Assembly: GCA_934307185.1 (NCBI GenBank)
Contig: CAKRCJ010000039.1
Coordinates: 1-12,275, forward strand
Direction of reading: 5' to 3'
DNA from: an uncultured Roseburia sp.
GTDB taxonomy: Bacteria > Bacillota > Clostridia > Lachnospirales > Lachnospiraceae
DNA: 12,275 bases
In this document: positions 1 to 7,730 of the stretch, in pieces
Position numbering within the stretch: the first letter of the stretch is position 1
How the letters are laid out: every line of letters begins with the position of its first letter
Program-made: the position numbers and the translations under genes
The notes under the pieces: generated by a model
The model's input: only the letters and a program-made list of their open reading frames with translations
Databases searched by the model: none
Told to the model about the DNA's origin: nothing

Positions 1-1
1 C

Positions 2-97
2 TACTTAACAGGTGCTGGAAATGAGCACTACATTGGTTGTGATTATGTAAAAGTTACAAAAGACAATGCACAGAAAATTCTTGACATGGTTAAATAA
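2..97 (+). CDS. mglB: Galactose/glucose ABC transporter substrate-binding protein, C-terminal end only (partial)
   Basis: Only the last 31 codons are in the window; the reading frame is open from the left edge to the TAA at 95-97. The peptide ends in VKVTKDNAQKILDMVK, the type of C-terminal helix with which sugar-binding proteins of the periplasmic-binding family close. The assignment rests mainly on context: it lies directly upstream of mglA and mglC, where the cognate extracellular binding protein of this importer is normally encoded. It would capture sugar outside the membrane and deliver it to MglC. Its start, signal peptide and pocket residues are outside the window, so ligand specificity cannot be read here. 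Confidence 0.75.
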   Translation, partial: YLTGAGNEHYIGCDYVKVTKDNAQKILDMVK

Positions 98-140
98 TGA
101 ATTGTTTCATTTAAAATGATTTCATAATAATAACAAAACG

Positions 141-173
141 GTGCGGGTGTTTAAATGCATCCGCACTTGTTTT
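141..173 (+). terminator. Hairpin between mglB and mglA, probable partial terminator
   Basis: GTGCGGGTG (141-149) pairs with CATCCGCAC (158-166) as a 9-bp stem with one G-U pair and an 8-nt loop, followed by the T-rich tail TTGTTTT. It lies 44 nt after the mglB stop. No clear promoter follows before mglA. The likely role is partial termination or 3'-end protection, leaving mglB mRNA more abundant than mglAC mRNA, a common arrangement in binding-protein importers. The structure is seen; the role is inferred. Confidence 0.6.
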
Positions 174-352
174 CAAAAGCTGTATTTTAAGATTAGAATG
201 ATAGATTTATTAATGGGTGAATATGAAAATGTCATGTATTTGAAAGTCAGAAAAATATAAATATTGACATGAAACAGTCGAAAGTCCAGAAGACGAAAGG
301 CTGTATAAGTATAAAAAGAATAGAACTTAAATTAAGATAAAGGAGGAGCAAA
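174..352 (+). other. mglB-mglA intergenic remainder, no gene seen
   Basis: This A/T-rich stretch holds no supportable reading frame; the longest start (213) gives 15 codons without a ribosome site. A perfect TTGACA occurs at 264-269, but no -10 box lies 16-18 nt downstream. A weak 5-bp stem, CAGTC (275-279) with GGCTG (299-303), encloses the similar words GTCGAAAG and GACGAAAG. The last bases carry the AGGAGGAG ribosome site (341-348) of mglA. Confidence 0.4.
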
Positions 353-1861
353 ATGGCTGAATATAAACTGGAGCTTAAGGGTGTTTGCAAATCTTTCCCT
401 GGTGTAAAAGCGCTTGATAACGTACAGCTTTCACTAAGACCAGGAACAGTTCATGCACTGATGGGCGAAAATGGTGCAGGAAAGTCCACTTTGATGAAAT
501 GCCTGTTTGGTATTTACAGAATGGATGCAGGAGAAATTATTCTGGATGGGAAGAAAATTGAAATTAACAATCCGGATGAAGCCATGAGTTACGGTATTGC
601 AATGGTACATCAGGAATTACAGCCGGTACCTGCAAGAAGCGTGGCAGAGAATCTTTACTTAGGACGTTTCCCGACGAAGGGATTTGGACCATTTCAGGTG
701 ATTGACCACAAAACAATGTATGCTGAGACAGAAAAATGGTTAAAAGAGGTAAAAATGGATTTTGACCCGAAAGCGCAGCTTGGTTCGCTTTCCATTGGAC
801 AGATGCAGTCGGTGGAAATTGCAAAAGCAGTTTCACAGCAGGCAAAAGTTGTAATTTTTGATGAACCGACATCTTCCCTTTCCGATAATGAAGTAGAAGC
901 TTTATTCCGAATCATGAATGATTTGCGTGATAAAGGTGTTGCGATGGTTTACATTTCTCATAAGATGGATGAGATTAAGCGAATTGCAGATGATATCACA
1001 ATCATGCGGGATGGTACATATGTAGGAACATGGCCGGCAGCAGAACTTACTACAGAACAGATTATTGCAAAGATGGTAGGACGTGAGCTTACCAATGTTT
1101 ATCCACCAAAGGAAAATCATCCGGGTGAAGTTATCATGGAAGTAAAGAATTTAAGTTCTATTCACTCTAATTCGTTCCAGGATATAAGTTTTACACTCCG
1201 TAAAGGTGAAATTCTTGGATTTGGTGGATTAGTAGGTGCACAGAGAACCGAATTAATGGAAGGAATTTTCGGTATTCGAGGCGTGGCATCCGGTGAGATT
1301 TATATGCATGGAAAGAAAGTAAAAATCAAACATCCAATTGATGCAATGAATGCCGGTATCGGACTTATTACTGAGGACCGAAGAGGAAATGGTATTTTCG
1401 GTTGTCTTTCTATTAAAGATAATGTAGGTGTATCTGTATACAATAAATTCCTTAAATTAGGATTTGTGTTAGACCATAAGAAAATTAATCAGGTTGTGGA
1501 TGACAGTATTAAGAAGCTGAGCATTAAAACGCCAAATATGAAGGAACATATAGCGAATCTTTCCGGTGGTAATCAGCAGAAGGTAATTGTTTCCAGATGG
1601 CTGGCAAATGACCCGGATGTATTGATTATGGATGAGCCGACGCGAGGCATTGATGTCGGTGCAAAGCATGAGATTTATGAAATTATGAGCGACCTTGCAA
1701 AACAGGGAAAAGCAATTATCATGATTTCTTCAGAAATGTCAGAACTTCTTGGTATGGCAGACAGAATCTGTGTTATGTGTAACGGTAAACTTACCGGTGA
1801 ACTTGACCAGCCGGAAGAAATGACTCAGGCAAGAGTCATGAGTTTCGCAACCAAATTCTGA
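353..1861 (+). CDS. mglA: Galactose/methylgalactoside ABC importer, ATP-binding protein MglA
   Basis: A double ATPase that powers sugar import through MglC from the cytoplasmic face. It has 502 residues, usual for MglA/RbsA. The first nucleotide-binding domain has Walker A GENGAGKS (residues 38-45), signature LSIGQMQ (146-152) and Walker B VVIFDEP (166-172). The second has the degenerate P-loop GGLVGAQRT (291-299) without the usual lysine, signature LSGGNQQ (403-409) and Walker B VLIMDEPTRGIDVGAK (423 onward). A degenerate second site is normal in this family and not damage. The words LGRFPTKG, VYISHKM and ISSEMSELLG match E. coli MglA closely, which favours galactose over ribose or xylose. 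The ATG follows AGGAGGAG by 4 nt. The stop lies 19 nt before mglC, so the two are co-transcribed. Confidence 0.93.
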   Translation: MAEYKLELKGVCKSFPGVKALDNVQLSLRPGTVHALMGENGAGKSTLMKCLFGIYRMDAGEIILDGKKIEINNPDEAMSYGIAMVHQELQPVPARSVAENLYLGRFPTKGFGPFQVIDHKTMYAETEKWLKEVKMDFDPKAQLGSLSIGQMQSVEIAKAVSQQAKVVIFDEPTSSLSDNEVEALFRIMNDLRDKGVAMVYISHKMDEIKRIADDITIMRDGTYVGTWPAAELTTEQIIAKMVGRELTNVYPPKENHPGEVIMEVKNLSSIHSNSFQDISFTLRKGEILGFGGLVGAQRTELMEGIFGIRGVASGEIYMHGKKVKIKHPIDAMNAGIGLITEDRRGNGIFGCLSIKDNVGVSVYNKFLKLGFVLDHKKINQVVDDSIKKLSIKTPNMKEHIANLSGGNQQKVIVSRWLANDPDVLIMDEPTRGIDVGAKHEIYEIMSDLAKQGKAIIMISSEMSELLGMADRICVMCNGKLTGELDQPEEMTQARVMSFATKF

Positions 1862-1880
1862 GTTAGAGGAGGACAAAATA

Positions 1881-2870
1881 ATGGAAAAGACAAAACAGCA
1901 GAAAATAAGAGATTTTATCATTAATAACGGTGTTATCATTGTAATGTTTATCCTGGTTATTTATACCGGTATTACATCAGATAATTTCCTTACAGGAAGT
2001 AACTTACTTAACATTTTAACGAACATGAGTGCACGACTTGTTATTGCGCTTGGTATTGCAGGATGTGTAATCACCGCAGGATGTGATCTTTCAGCAGGAC
2101 GTATGATTGGTTTTGCAGCATGTGTTGCAGGTACCTTGTTACAGCGTGTTGATTATTCCGGAAAGTTTTTCCCGGATAAAGAACCAATGAATGTATTTCT
2201 TGCATTAATCGTAGTAATGGCAATTTGTGCAGTTTTTGGTAGTATTACAGGATTTTTCATTGCATATTTAAGTGTACCGCCATTCATCGCTACACTGGCA
2301 ATGATGGAAATTGTATATGGTATTTCTTTAATTTACACAGGCGCAACACCACTTGGTGGATATGTAAAAGAATATACAGATGTTGCAAATGGAAAATTCC
2401 TTGGCATTAGCTGGTTAATCTGGATTGCAATTGTTGTAGCAATTTTGACCTGGTTTATCTTTAACATGACACGTCATGGCAAATATATGTATGCAATTGG
2501 TGGTAACCCACAGGCAGCAGAGGTTGCAGGTGTTCCTGTAAAGAAAACAATGATTTTGATTTACATGAAAGCAGCAGCTATGTATGGTCTTGCAGGTTTC
2601 ATGCTTGGTGCAAAAGCCGGTGGTGCATCCGTTAACTTAGGATATGGTTATGAAATGGAAGCAATTGCAGCATGTACAATCGGTGGTGTATCTGTAACAG
2701 GTGGTCGTGGTAAAGTTTCATCAGCTATTATCGGTGTTGCTGTATTCGAATTATTAAAAGCAGCATTACAGTACTTAGGAGTAGATGCAAACGCACAGTA
2801 CATTGCAATCGGTATTGTAATTTTTGTAGCTATTTCTCTTGATATCAGAAAATACGTTGCAAAGAAATAA
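1881..2870 (+). CDS. mglC: Galactose/methylgalactoside ABC importer, permease MglC
   Basis: The integral membrane channel subunit of the importer, 329 residues against about 336 in E. coli MglC. It is hydrophobic throughout, with roughly eight to ten membrane segments; the first covers about residues 15-35. The segment around residues 60-85 carries CDLSAGRMIGFAACVAGTLL, matching the DLSAGR block of MglC (ribose permeases usually have DLSVG). Near residues 258-275 is AACTIGGVSVTGGRG, the conserved cytoplasmic loop of the RbsC/MglC/XylH family that contacts the ATPase. GNPQAAEVAGVPV, also conserved in MglC, precedes it. Translation starts at ATG 1881 behind GAGGAGGA. It is followed by a hairpin, so it is the last gene of the importer unit. 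Confidence 0.93.
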   Translation: MEKTKQQKIRDFIINNGVIIVMFILVIYTGITSDNFLTGSNLLNILTNMSARLVIALGIAGCVITAGCDLSAGRMIGFAACVAGTLLQRVDYSGKFFPDKEPMNVFLALIVVMAICAVFGSITGFFIAYLSVPPFIATLAMMEIVYGISLIYTGATPLGGYVKEYTDVANGKFLGISWLIWIAIVVAILTWFIFNMTRHGKYMYAIGGNPQAAEVAGVPVKKTMILIYMKAAAMYGLAGFMLGAKAGGASVNLGYGYEMEAIAACTIGGVSVTGGRGKVSSAIIGVAVFELLKAALQYLGVDANAQYIAIGIVIFVAISLDIRKYVAKK

Positions 2871-2877
2871 AGATTTT

Positions 2878-2907
2878 TTGGAACATTACATTATTTTATA
2901 TTATAAT
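2878..2907 (+). promoter_or_regulatory. Possible weak promoter for the sensory operon
   Basis: TTGGAA (2878-2883) and TATAAT (2902-2907) are 18 nt apart, directly after mglC. Transcription would begin within the following hairpin, at about 2914. The -10 box is perfect but the region is very A/T-rich and the -35 matches only 4 of 6, so chance occurrence is quite possible. Confidence 0.3.
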
Positions 2908-2942
2908 AATAGCGGCTGGAGTCTATTTCAGCCGCTATTATT
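2905..2942 (+). terminator. Strong 14-bp hairpin after mglC
   Basis: AATAATAGCGGCTG (2905-2918) is perfectly complementary to CAGCCGCTATTATT (2929-2942), with a 10-nt loop. The lower stem is A/T and the upper stem G/C, as in intrinsic terminators. No uninterrupted T-run follows, only TATTATTGCTT, so termination may be incomplete. The hairpin would also protect the 3' end of the mgl message. The ribosome site of the next gene starts 6 nt later. Confidence 0.7.
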
Positions 2943-2960
2943 GCTTAAAGGAGAGAAAAA

Positions 2961-3272
2961 ATGACAACACAGACAATTCTTGAACAGGCGGGGATACCGT
3001 TACTCCTATTTGTAATCTGTATGTATTATGGACTCAAACTATTAATTTTGCAGGATGTATCAGCTATTCGGGGTAAGAACAAAGAACCGGTAAAAAATGA
3101 GAAAGAATATGCAAAGCATGGTGGGGCACTTATTATATTTTTCGGTCTGGCAACGCTTGTGATGACTTTTCTTTTATTTTGGAATTTATATGCAGCATTG
3201 GCAGAAATTATTATTTGTACCATTATTTTTGGCGTTTTATGGAAAAAAATGAATGATAAATTCGGAGGCTGA
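2961..3272 (+). CDS. Small membrane protein of unknown function
   Basis: A 103-residue hydrophobic protein that I do not recognise with confidence. It has an N-terminal membrane segment (about residues 11-30), a charged linker (IRGKNKEPVKNEKEYAKHG, about 36-54) and two further segments (about 55-75 and 77-95), ending in a short basic tail. The TM-polar linker-TM-TM layout is like small DUF3784-type membrane proteins of Firmicutes, but I cannot verify family membership. The start has a good ribosome site, AAAGGAGAG (2947-2955). Its stop is 2 nt before the response regulator start, and that gene's GGAGG lies inside this reading frame, so the two are translationally close. Position suggests an accessory role in the sensory operon; this is inference only. 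Confidence 0.75.
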   Translation: MTTQTILEQAGIPLLLFVICMYYGLKLLILQDVSAIRGKNKEPVKNEKEYAKHGGALIIFFGLATLVMTFLLFWNLYAALAEIIICTIIFGVLWKKMNDKFGG

Positions 3273-3274
3273 TT

Positions 3275-4885
3275 ATGAGTCAATACACAGTTTTATTAGT
3301 TGACGATGAGGAAGAAGTGTTTCAGGTTATCATGAAAAAACTCGATTGGGAGAGCATGGGCTTTTCGATTGCCGGCTATGCCAGAAATGGAGTCGAAGCA
3401 TTAGAGATGGCAGAGGAACTTCAACCGGATGTCGTCATGACAGACATAAAGATGCCATACATGGATGGCCTTACACTATGTAAAAAGTTAAAAGAACTTT
3501 ATCAGAAAGTGAAAGTAATAATTTTTTCCGGATTTGATGAATTTGAGTATGCAAAAGAAGCAATTAAAATTGAAGCAGAAGAATATATTTTAAAACCAAT
3601 TAACTCAAATGAACTAAGGGAAGTTTTTGAACGAATTAAGGGAAATCTTGATAAGGAACTGGATGAAAAAAGAAACATAGATAAACTCAGGAAATACTAT
3701 ATGGAAAGCCTGCCGGTTTTACAGGAGAATTTCTATACCTCATTAATTGAAGGAAGAATACCGGAAAGTCAGATTGACAAGTATTTAACAAATTACCGGA
3801 TAGAGCTGACGGGACCTTATTATGTTGTGACAGTTTTACATATCAGTACAACCAATCCGGAAAATGTTCCGATTGACCCGTTTCTTCTTACTGTTTCTGT
3901 AAAAAAACTGGCAGAAGAACAGCTTACAGAAAAATGGAAATGCAAAACTGTCACATATTTAGGAGATATCCTTGTTATAGCACAGCTTTCGGATGTGGAT
4001 GATATGCCTCATTTTACAGATGACATGGATAAATTTTGTAAAATGGCGAAGCGTGTCTGCAAAGCATATGTTACGGCTGGAATAGGACATGTATGCAGTC
4101 AGCTTTCGCAGTTGTCTTTATCTTATCAGGGAGCGAAAAGTGCAACCTCTTATCGGGTTTTGTATGGAAATACGCGCGCAATTAATATTGCAGAAATGGA
4201 TCCACAGGAAAGTGTAGAAGAACACTGGGAAGAAAATTATATAAAACAGATTTTAAAAAAGATAAAAATGGGAGAACAACTGCCATTAGAAGAAGCCATT
4301 ACAGATTTTACAGCACGGCTGGCAAAGACAAAAATGTCATTACAAAATTATCGAATTCTTATGATGGAATTAATTGCAGAGATTTTCCGCTTTGGAAGCA
4401 ATAACCAGGTAAATATGGATGAGATTTTTGGTGGGAACAGAGATGTTTATAACCAGGCACTTCAATTGGAATCGACGGATGCCCTGACGGAATGGCTGAA
4501 GAATAACTGTATTAAAATGCAGAAACAGATTTTGAGCGAACGTCAGGATACAACGAAGTCATTTGTGACAAGAGCAATAGAGTATGTAAAAGAGAATTAT
4601 TCCAATCAGGAATTAAGTATAGAGACAATATGTGGATACTTAAATGTGAGTGCAGCATATTTTTCTACTGTATTTAAGAAAGAAACGGGAAAAACATTTA
4701 TTAATTATCTCACAGATTACCGTATGGAGCAGGCTGTGAACCTTCTTTTGACAGAGAACGAGAAAACTTATATTATAGCTGAAAAAGTGGGTTATTCGGA
4801 CCCCAATTATTTTAGTTATGCATTTAAAAAGCAGTTTGGAATGTCACCATCAAAATACAAGGCAGGTAAATTTGGCGAAGCGTGA
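3275..4885 (+). CDS. YesN-type response regulator, receiver plus AraC-type DNA-binding domain
   Basis: A cytoplasmic transcription regulator of 536 residues. The N-terminal receiver (about 1-120) has the acidic pair D10-D11, phospho-acceptor D57 in MTDIKMPYMDG, switch serine S85 and K107 in LKPIN, so it looks fully functional. The middle (about 170-305) includes TAGIGHVCSQLSQLSLSYQGA, similar to the degenerate GGDEF-like domain of CdaR/YesN-type regulators. The C-terminus (about 432-530) is an AraC/XylS double helix-turn-helix: LSIETICGYLNVSAAYFSTVFK, then IAEKVGYSDPNYFSYAFKKQFG. It is presumably phosphorylated by the kinase encoded next, whose GTG start overlaps its stop (GTGA, 4882-4885). 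The most likely target is the adjacent mgl operon promoter, outside this window. The ATG follows GGAGG by 6 nt. Confidence 0.93.
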   Translation: MSQYTVLLVDDEEEVFQVIMKKLDWESMGFSIAGYARNGVEALEMAEELQPDVVMTDIKMPYMDGLTLCKKLKELYQKVKVIIFSGFDEFEYAKEAIKIEAEEYILKPINSNELREVFERIKGNLDKELDEKRNIDKLRKYYMESLPVLQENFYTSLIEGRIPESQIDKYLTNYRIELTGPYYVVTVLHISTTNPENVPIDPFLLTVSVKKLAEEQLTEKWKCKTVTYLGDILVIAQLSDVDDMPHFTDDMDKFCKMAKRVCKAYVTAGIGHVCSQLSQLSLSYQGAKSATSYRVLYGNTRAINIAEMDPQESVEEHWEENYIKQILKKIKMGEQLPLEEAITDFTARLAKTKMSLQNYRILMMELIAEIFRFGSNNQVNMDEIFGGNRDVYNQALQLESTDALTEWLKNNCIKMQKQILSERQDTTKSFVTRAIEYVKENYSNQELSIETICGYLNVSAAYFSTVFKKETGKTFINYLTDYRMEQAVNLLLTENEKTYIIAEKVGYSDPNYFSYAFKKQFGMSPSKYKAGKFGEA

Positions 4886-6741
4886 AAAAGATAGAACAGT
4901 TTTACAGAAAAATAGCAGAAAAAATAGCAAAACATATGAAACCGCAGACAATTCAGTTTACAATTTCCGTTTCATTTACAATTGTATCTGTCTGTAGTAT
5001 GGCAATTCTTGGGGTGACGTTATATAACCGTTTTGTAAACCGGATGGAGGATATGACCATTGAAAGTTCAGAGCAGTTATTAAACCAGACGGCAATCAAC
5101 CTTGAGACATACCTGAGAAATATGCGTAGAATTTCAGATGCTATGTATTATAGCGTGATTAAAGACAAAGACCTTGCGGTGGATTCTTTAGACGAAGAGA
5201 TGAACCTTCTTTATGAGGCAAACAAAGATAATCTGATAAGCATTGCCTGTTACACAAATGAAGGAAAACTGGTAGCGGCAGCACCGGTCGCAACAGAAAA
5301 GGAAAACATAGACATTGTCAGCCAGCAATGGTTTGTCAATGCGCTCGACCAGATGGAAAATCTGCATTTTTCCACACCACATGTACAGAACCTTTTTGAT
5401 AATACCAGCTACCGGTATTACTGGGTAACTTCTTTAAGCCGGGCAGTGGAGCTTACGAATAACGGTAACTCAACATTGGGGGTTCTTTTGGTTGATATGA
5501 ACTATAGCAGTATCGAGCAGCTGTTTAATAAAGCCAATACGGATAATTCGTCAGAATATGTGTACTTAATGGACAGCAACGGTGAAATCATTTACCACCC
5601 AAAGCAGAAATTGATTTATACGAACCTGTATGATGAAAATAATCTTGAAGTCATTCATTATGATGATGGAAGCCATCAGGAGATATTTCAGGGAGAAAAG
5701 CGTTTGATTACAGTGAAAACGGTGAGTTATACGGGCTGGAAAATTGTAAGCGTTGTTCCGATGAGTGCATTTAACATGGGATTATATGGCACAAGAATGT
5801 TTGTCATTATGTTAATGGCATTGTCAATGCTGGCAATTATTATATTAAATCAGCTTGTATCAGCAAGAATTGCAAAGCCATTAAAACGGTTAAATGAATC
5901 TGTAAAAGAATGGGAAGCGGGAAATCTTAATCCTGATATATACATAGGTGGTTCACAGGAAGTAGAGCATCTTGGGAAAACGCTTCGTTCGACCGTAGAG
6001 CAGATCAGACAATTGATGCATGATATTTTATATGAACAGGAAGAGAAAAGAAAGAGCGAATTAGATGCGCTGCAGTCGCAGATTAATCCACATTTTCTTT
6101 ACAATACGTTAGACTCAATTGTATGGATGATTGAAGGAGAGCGATATGAAGATGCAGTTTTTATGATTACCCAGTTAGCAAGTCTTTTCAGAATCAGCCT
6201 GAGCCGGGGCAAGACAATCATTAGTGTTGAGGATGAAATACAGCATGCAAAAAACTATATGAATATTCAGAAAATACGCTATAAAAACAGTTTTACAGTG
6301 GATTTTGAAGTGGAGGATGATGTAATGCAGTGCTGTACAGTGAAACTTGTTGTGCAGCCACTGCTTGAAAATGCAATTTATTATGGTGTGGAAGGAATGG
6401 ATGGAGATGGAGAAATCCATGTGCGCGCCTATAGAAAAGAAAATGATATATACATTGAGGTATGTGATAATGGACTTGGCATGCCGGAAGATATGGTGGA
6501 ACAGTTATTAACAGATAACAGCCGTACAAGAAAGCATGGATCAGGCGTAGGGCTCATTAATGTACATAACAGAATTCAATTGCGTTTTGGCAAGTCATAT
6601 GGGTTAGAGGTTAACAGTGTTCTGGATGAAGGCACTACAATCCGGATTCATATTCCATATATTGTTTATTCTCAGGAAATGCAGGAAAAGCTGGAGAATG
6701 GGAAAATGAAAGGTTTAAAAGGAGAGAATACGGATGAATAG
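4882..6741 (+). CDS. YesM-type sensor histidine kinase
   Basis: A 619-residue membrane kinase. TM1 is at about residues 25-48, then a large extracellular region (about 50-300) whose pattern (LLNQTAINLETYLRNM near the start, GVLLVDMNYSSI and VSYTGWKIVSVVPM later) fits a double-Cache domain. TM2 is about 307-327, followed by a HAMP linker. The His_kinase domain has QINPHFLYNTLDSIVW with the phospho-acceptor H404. The ATPase domain shows the N-box QPLLENAIYYG (N497), the G1 box DNGLG (529-533) and the G2 box GSGVGLINVHNR. All catalytic motifs are intact. The start is GTG in the 4-nt overlap with the regulator's stop. The 3' end overlaps the next gene by 8 nt. It probably phosphorylates the response regulator at D57. 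The following binding proteins may present ligand to its extracellular domain. Confidence 0.93.
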   Translation: MKKIEQFYRKIAEKIAKHMKPQTIQFTISVSFTIVSVCSMAILGVTLYNRFVNRMEDMTIESSEQLLNQTAINLETYLRNMRRISDAMYYSVIKDKDLAVDSLDEEMNLLYEANKDNLISIACYTNEGKLVAAAPVATEKENIDIVSQQWFVNALDQMENLHFSTPHVQNLFDNTSYRYYWVTSLSRAVELTNNGNSTLGVLLVDMNYSSIEQLFNKANTDNSSEYVYLMDSNGEIIYHPKQKLIYTNLYDENNLEVIHYDDGSHQEIFQGEKRLITVKTVSYTGWKIVSVVPMSAFNMGLYGTRMFVIMLMALSMLAIIILNQLVSARIAKPLKRLNESVKEWEAGNLNPDIYIGGSQEVEHLGKTLRSTVEQIRQLMHDILYEQEEKRKSELDALQSQINPHFLYNTLDSIVWMIEGERYEDAVFMITQLASLFRISLSRGKTIISVEDEIQHAKNYMNIQKIRYKNSFTVDFEVEDDVMQCCTVKLVVQPLLENAIYYGVEGMDGDGEIHVRAYRKENDIYIEVCDNGLGMPEDMVEQLLTDNSRTRKHGSGVGLINVHNRIQLRFGKSYGLEVNSVLDEGTTIRIHIPYIVYSQEMQEKLENGKMKGLKGENTDE

Positions 6742-7696
6742 AAATCGTTTGTATTTTGGGTTTCTGATTCTTGTTCTGGTAATAACAATTGTCTGGACTT
6801 CGGTAGGAATGCTTGGTGTAAATATGGAAGAAAAGACATACAATGTCTCTGTTATTGTAAATGACAGCAACAATGACCGCTATATTGCCATGCGTGAAGG
6901 ATTAGAACAGGCTGCAAAGGATAACAACATCCAGATAAATTATGTATCAACCGGTGTGCTTGTAAATGAAAAAGAGGAAAGTGCGCTGATACAGCGGGAA
7001 GTTGAAAATGGTGCGGATGGAGTTGTAGTCCAGTTAATTTCAAGTGAGGATACCTATGAAATATTTGATAAGCTCGAAGCGTCCGTTGCAGTCATGCTTT
7101 TGGAAACAGATTCCAAAGCAGAGGGGATGTATGCACTGACAGCACCGGATAACATGAAAATAGGACAGCTTTTGGCGCAGGCAGCCATAGATGATAATGA
7201 GAAAAACATTGCAGAGAAAAAAATCGGAATTTTGTGTGGAAACCAAAACCAGCTTTCCATGCAGCAACGTTTAAAAGGCGTAGAGGAAACATTGCAGGAA
7301 AACAAAGCGCAGGCCGCATGGACACTTTTATCTTCACAGGAATTGGAGAAAGTGCAGAAAAAAGAGCCGGTAGATATATTGATTACATTAGGAAATGATG
7401 AGACCGAAGCGGCAGTAGATTATCTTTTGTCAGAAACTGGAGATAAAAAAAGGTTTTCAATATATGGGGAAGGCTGTTCCGAAAAGGCAGTTTATTATCT
7501 GGATAAAGGTATGATAACTGCACTTGTAGTTCCGAACGAGTTTAATATGGGCTACCAGAGCATATATGAGCTTTCAAAACAATTGAAGTATCGTTTGTCA
7601 TCGGCAGACAGTACAGTGGTGGACAGTCTTTTGGTAGACAAAGATAACTTATATGACGAGGAAAATCAAAAAATTTTATTCCCGATTGTTCAATAG
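6734..7696 (+). CDS. Membrane-anchored periplasmic-binding-like protein, probable sensor accessory
   Basis: A 320-residue protein. Residues about 5-28 (RLYFGFLILVLVITIVWTSVGM) form one hydrophobic segment with no lipobox cysteine, so it looks like an uncleaved membrane anchor. The rest has the two-lobe fold of the sugar-binding/LacI class (Peripla_BP_4-like): YNVSVIVNDSNNDRYIAMREGLEQAA, ENGADGVVVQL, KIGILCG and LITLGNDETEAAVDYL follow its strand order. The pocket differs from galactose-binding proteins. The FFN block is replaced by MLLETDS, and the GHxDAxxR block by GNQNQLSMQQR, keeping only the arginine. The GID aspartate is replaced by GEG. It overlaps the kinase gene by 8 nt, and AAAGGAGAG precedes its ATG. 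By analogy with XylFII, which works with the LytS kinase in Clostridium, it may bind ligand or the kinase ectodomain rather than feed a transporter. Ligand unknown. Confidence 0.8.
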   Translation: MNRNRLYFGFLILVLVITIVWTSVGMLGVNMEEKTYNVSVIVNDSNNDRYIAMREGLEQAAKDNNIQINYVSTGVLVNEKEESALIQREVENGADGVVVQLISSEDTYEIFDKLEASVAVMLLETDSKAEGMYALTAPDNMKIGQLLAQAAIDDNEKNIAEKKIGILCGNQNQLSMQQRLKGVEETLQENKAQAAWTLLSSQELEKVQKKEPVDILITLGNDETEAAVDYLLSETGDKKRFSIYGEGCSEKAVYYLDKGMITALVVPNEFNMGYQSIYELSKQLKYRLSSADSTVVDSLLVDKDNLYDEENQKILFPIVQ

Positions 7697-7730
7697 AAAC
7701 GGTGTAGAACATAAAAAGCTGGAGGAGAGT

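Noticed and set aside
107..119. TCATTT-A-AAATGA palindrome after mglB as a regulator site
   Set aside because: A short A/T inverted repeat in A/T-rich sequence; no second copy or promoter nearby to support operator function.
213..260. Short leader peptide in the mglB-mglA gap
   Set aside because: Only 15 codons, no ribosome site, and no regulatory codon pattern.
264..269. Perfect TTGACA upstream of mglA as a promoter
   Set aside because: The bases 16-18 nt downstream do not resemble a -10 box; the nearest TATAAG/TATAAA are over 30 nt away.
353..2870. Ribose or xylose importer instead of galactose
   Set aside because: The DLSAGR block and neighbouring residues in the permease, LGRFPTKG in the ATPase, and the MglB-like pocket of the nearby lipoprotein all favour galactose/methylgalactoside type.
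7653..7730. N-terminal extension of the galactose-binding lipoprotein
   Set aside because: It would overlap the previous gene and put 26 polar residues ahead of a signal peptide and lipobox; ATG 7731 has its own strong ribosome site.
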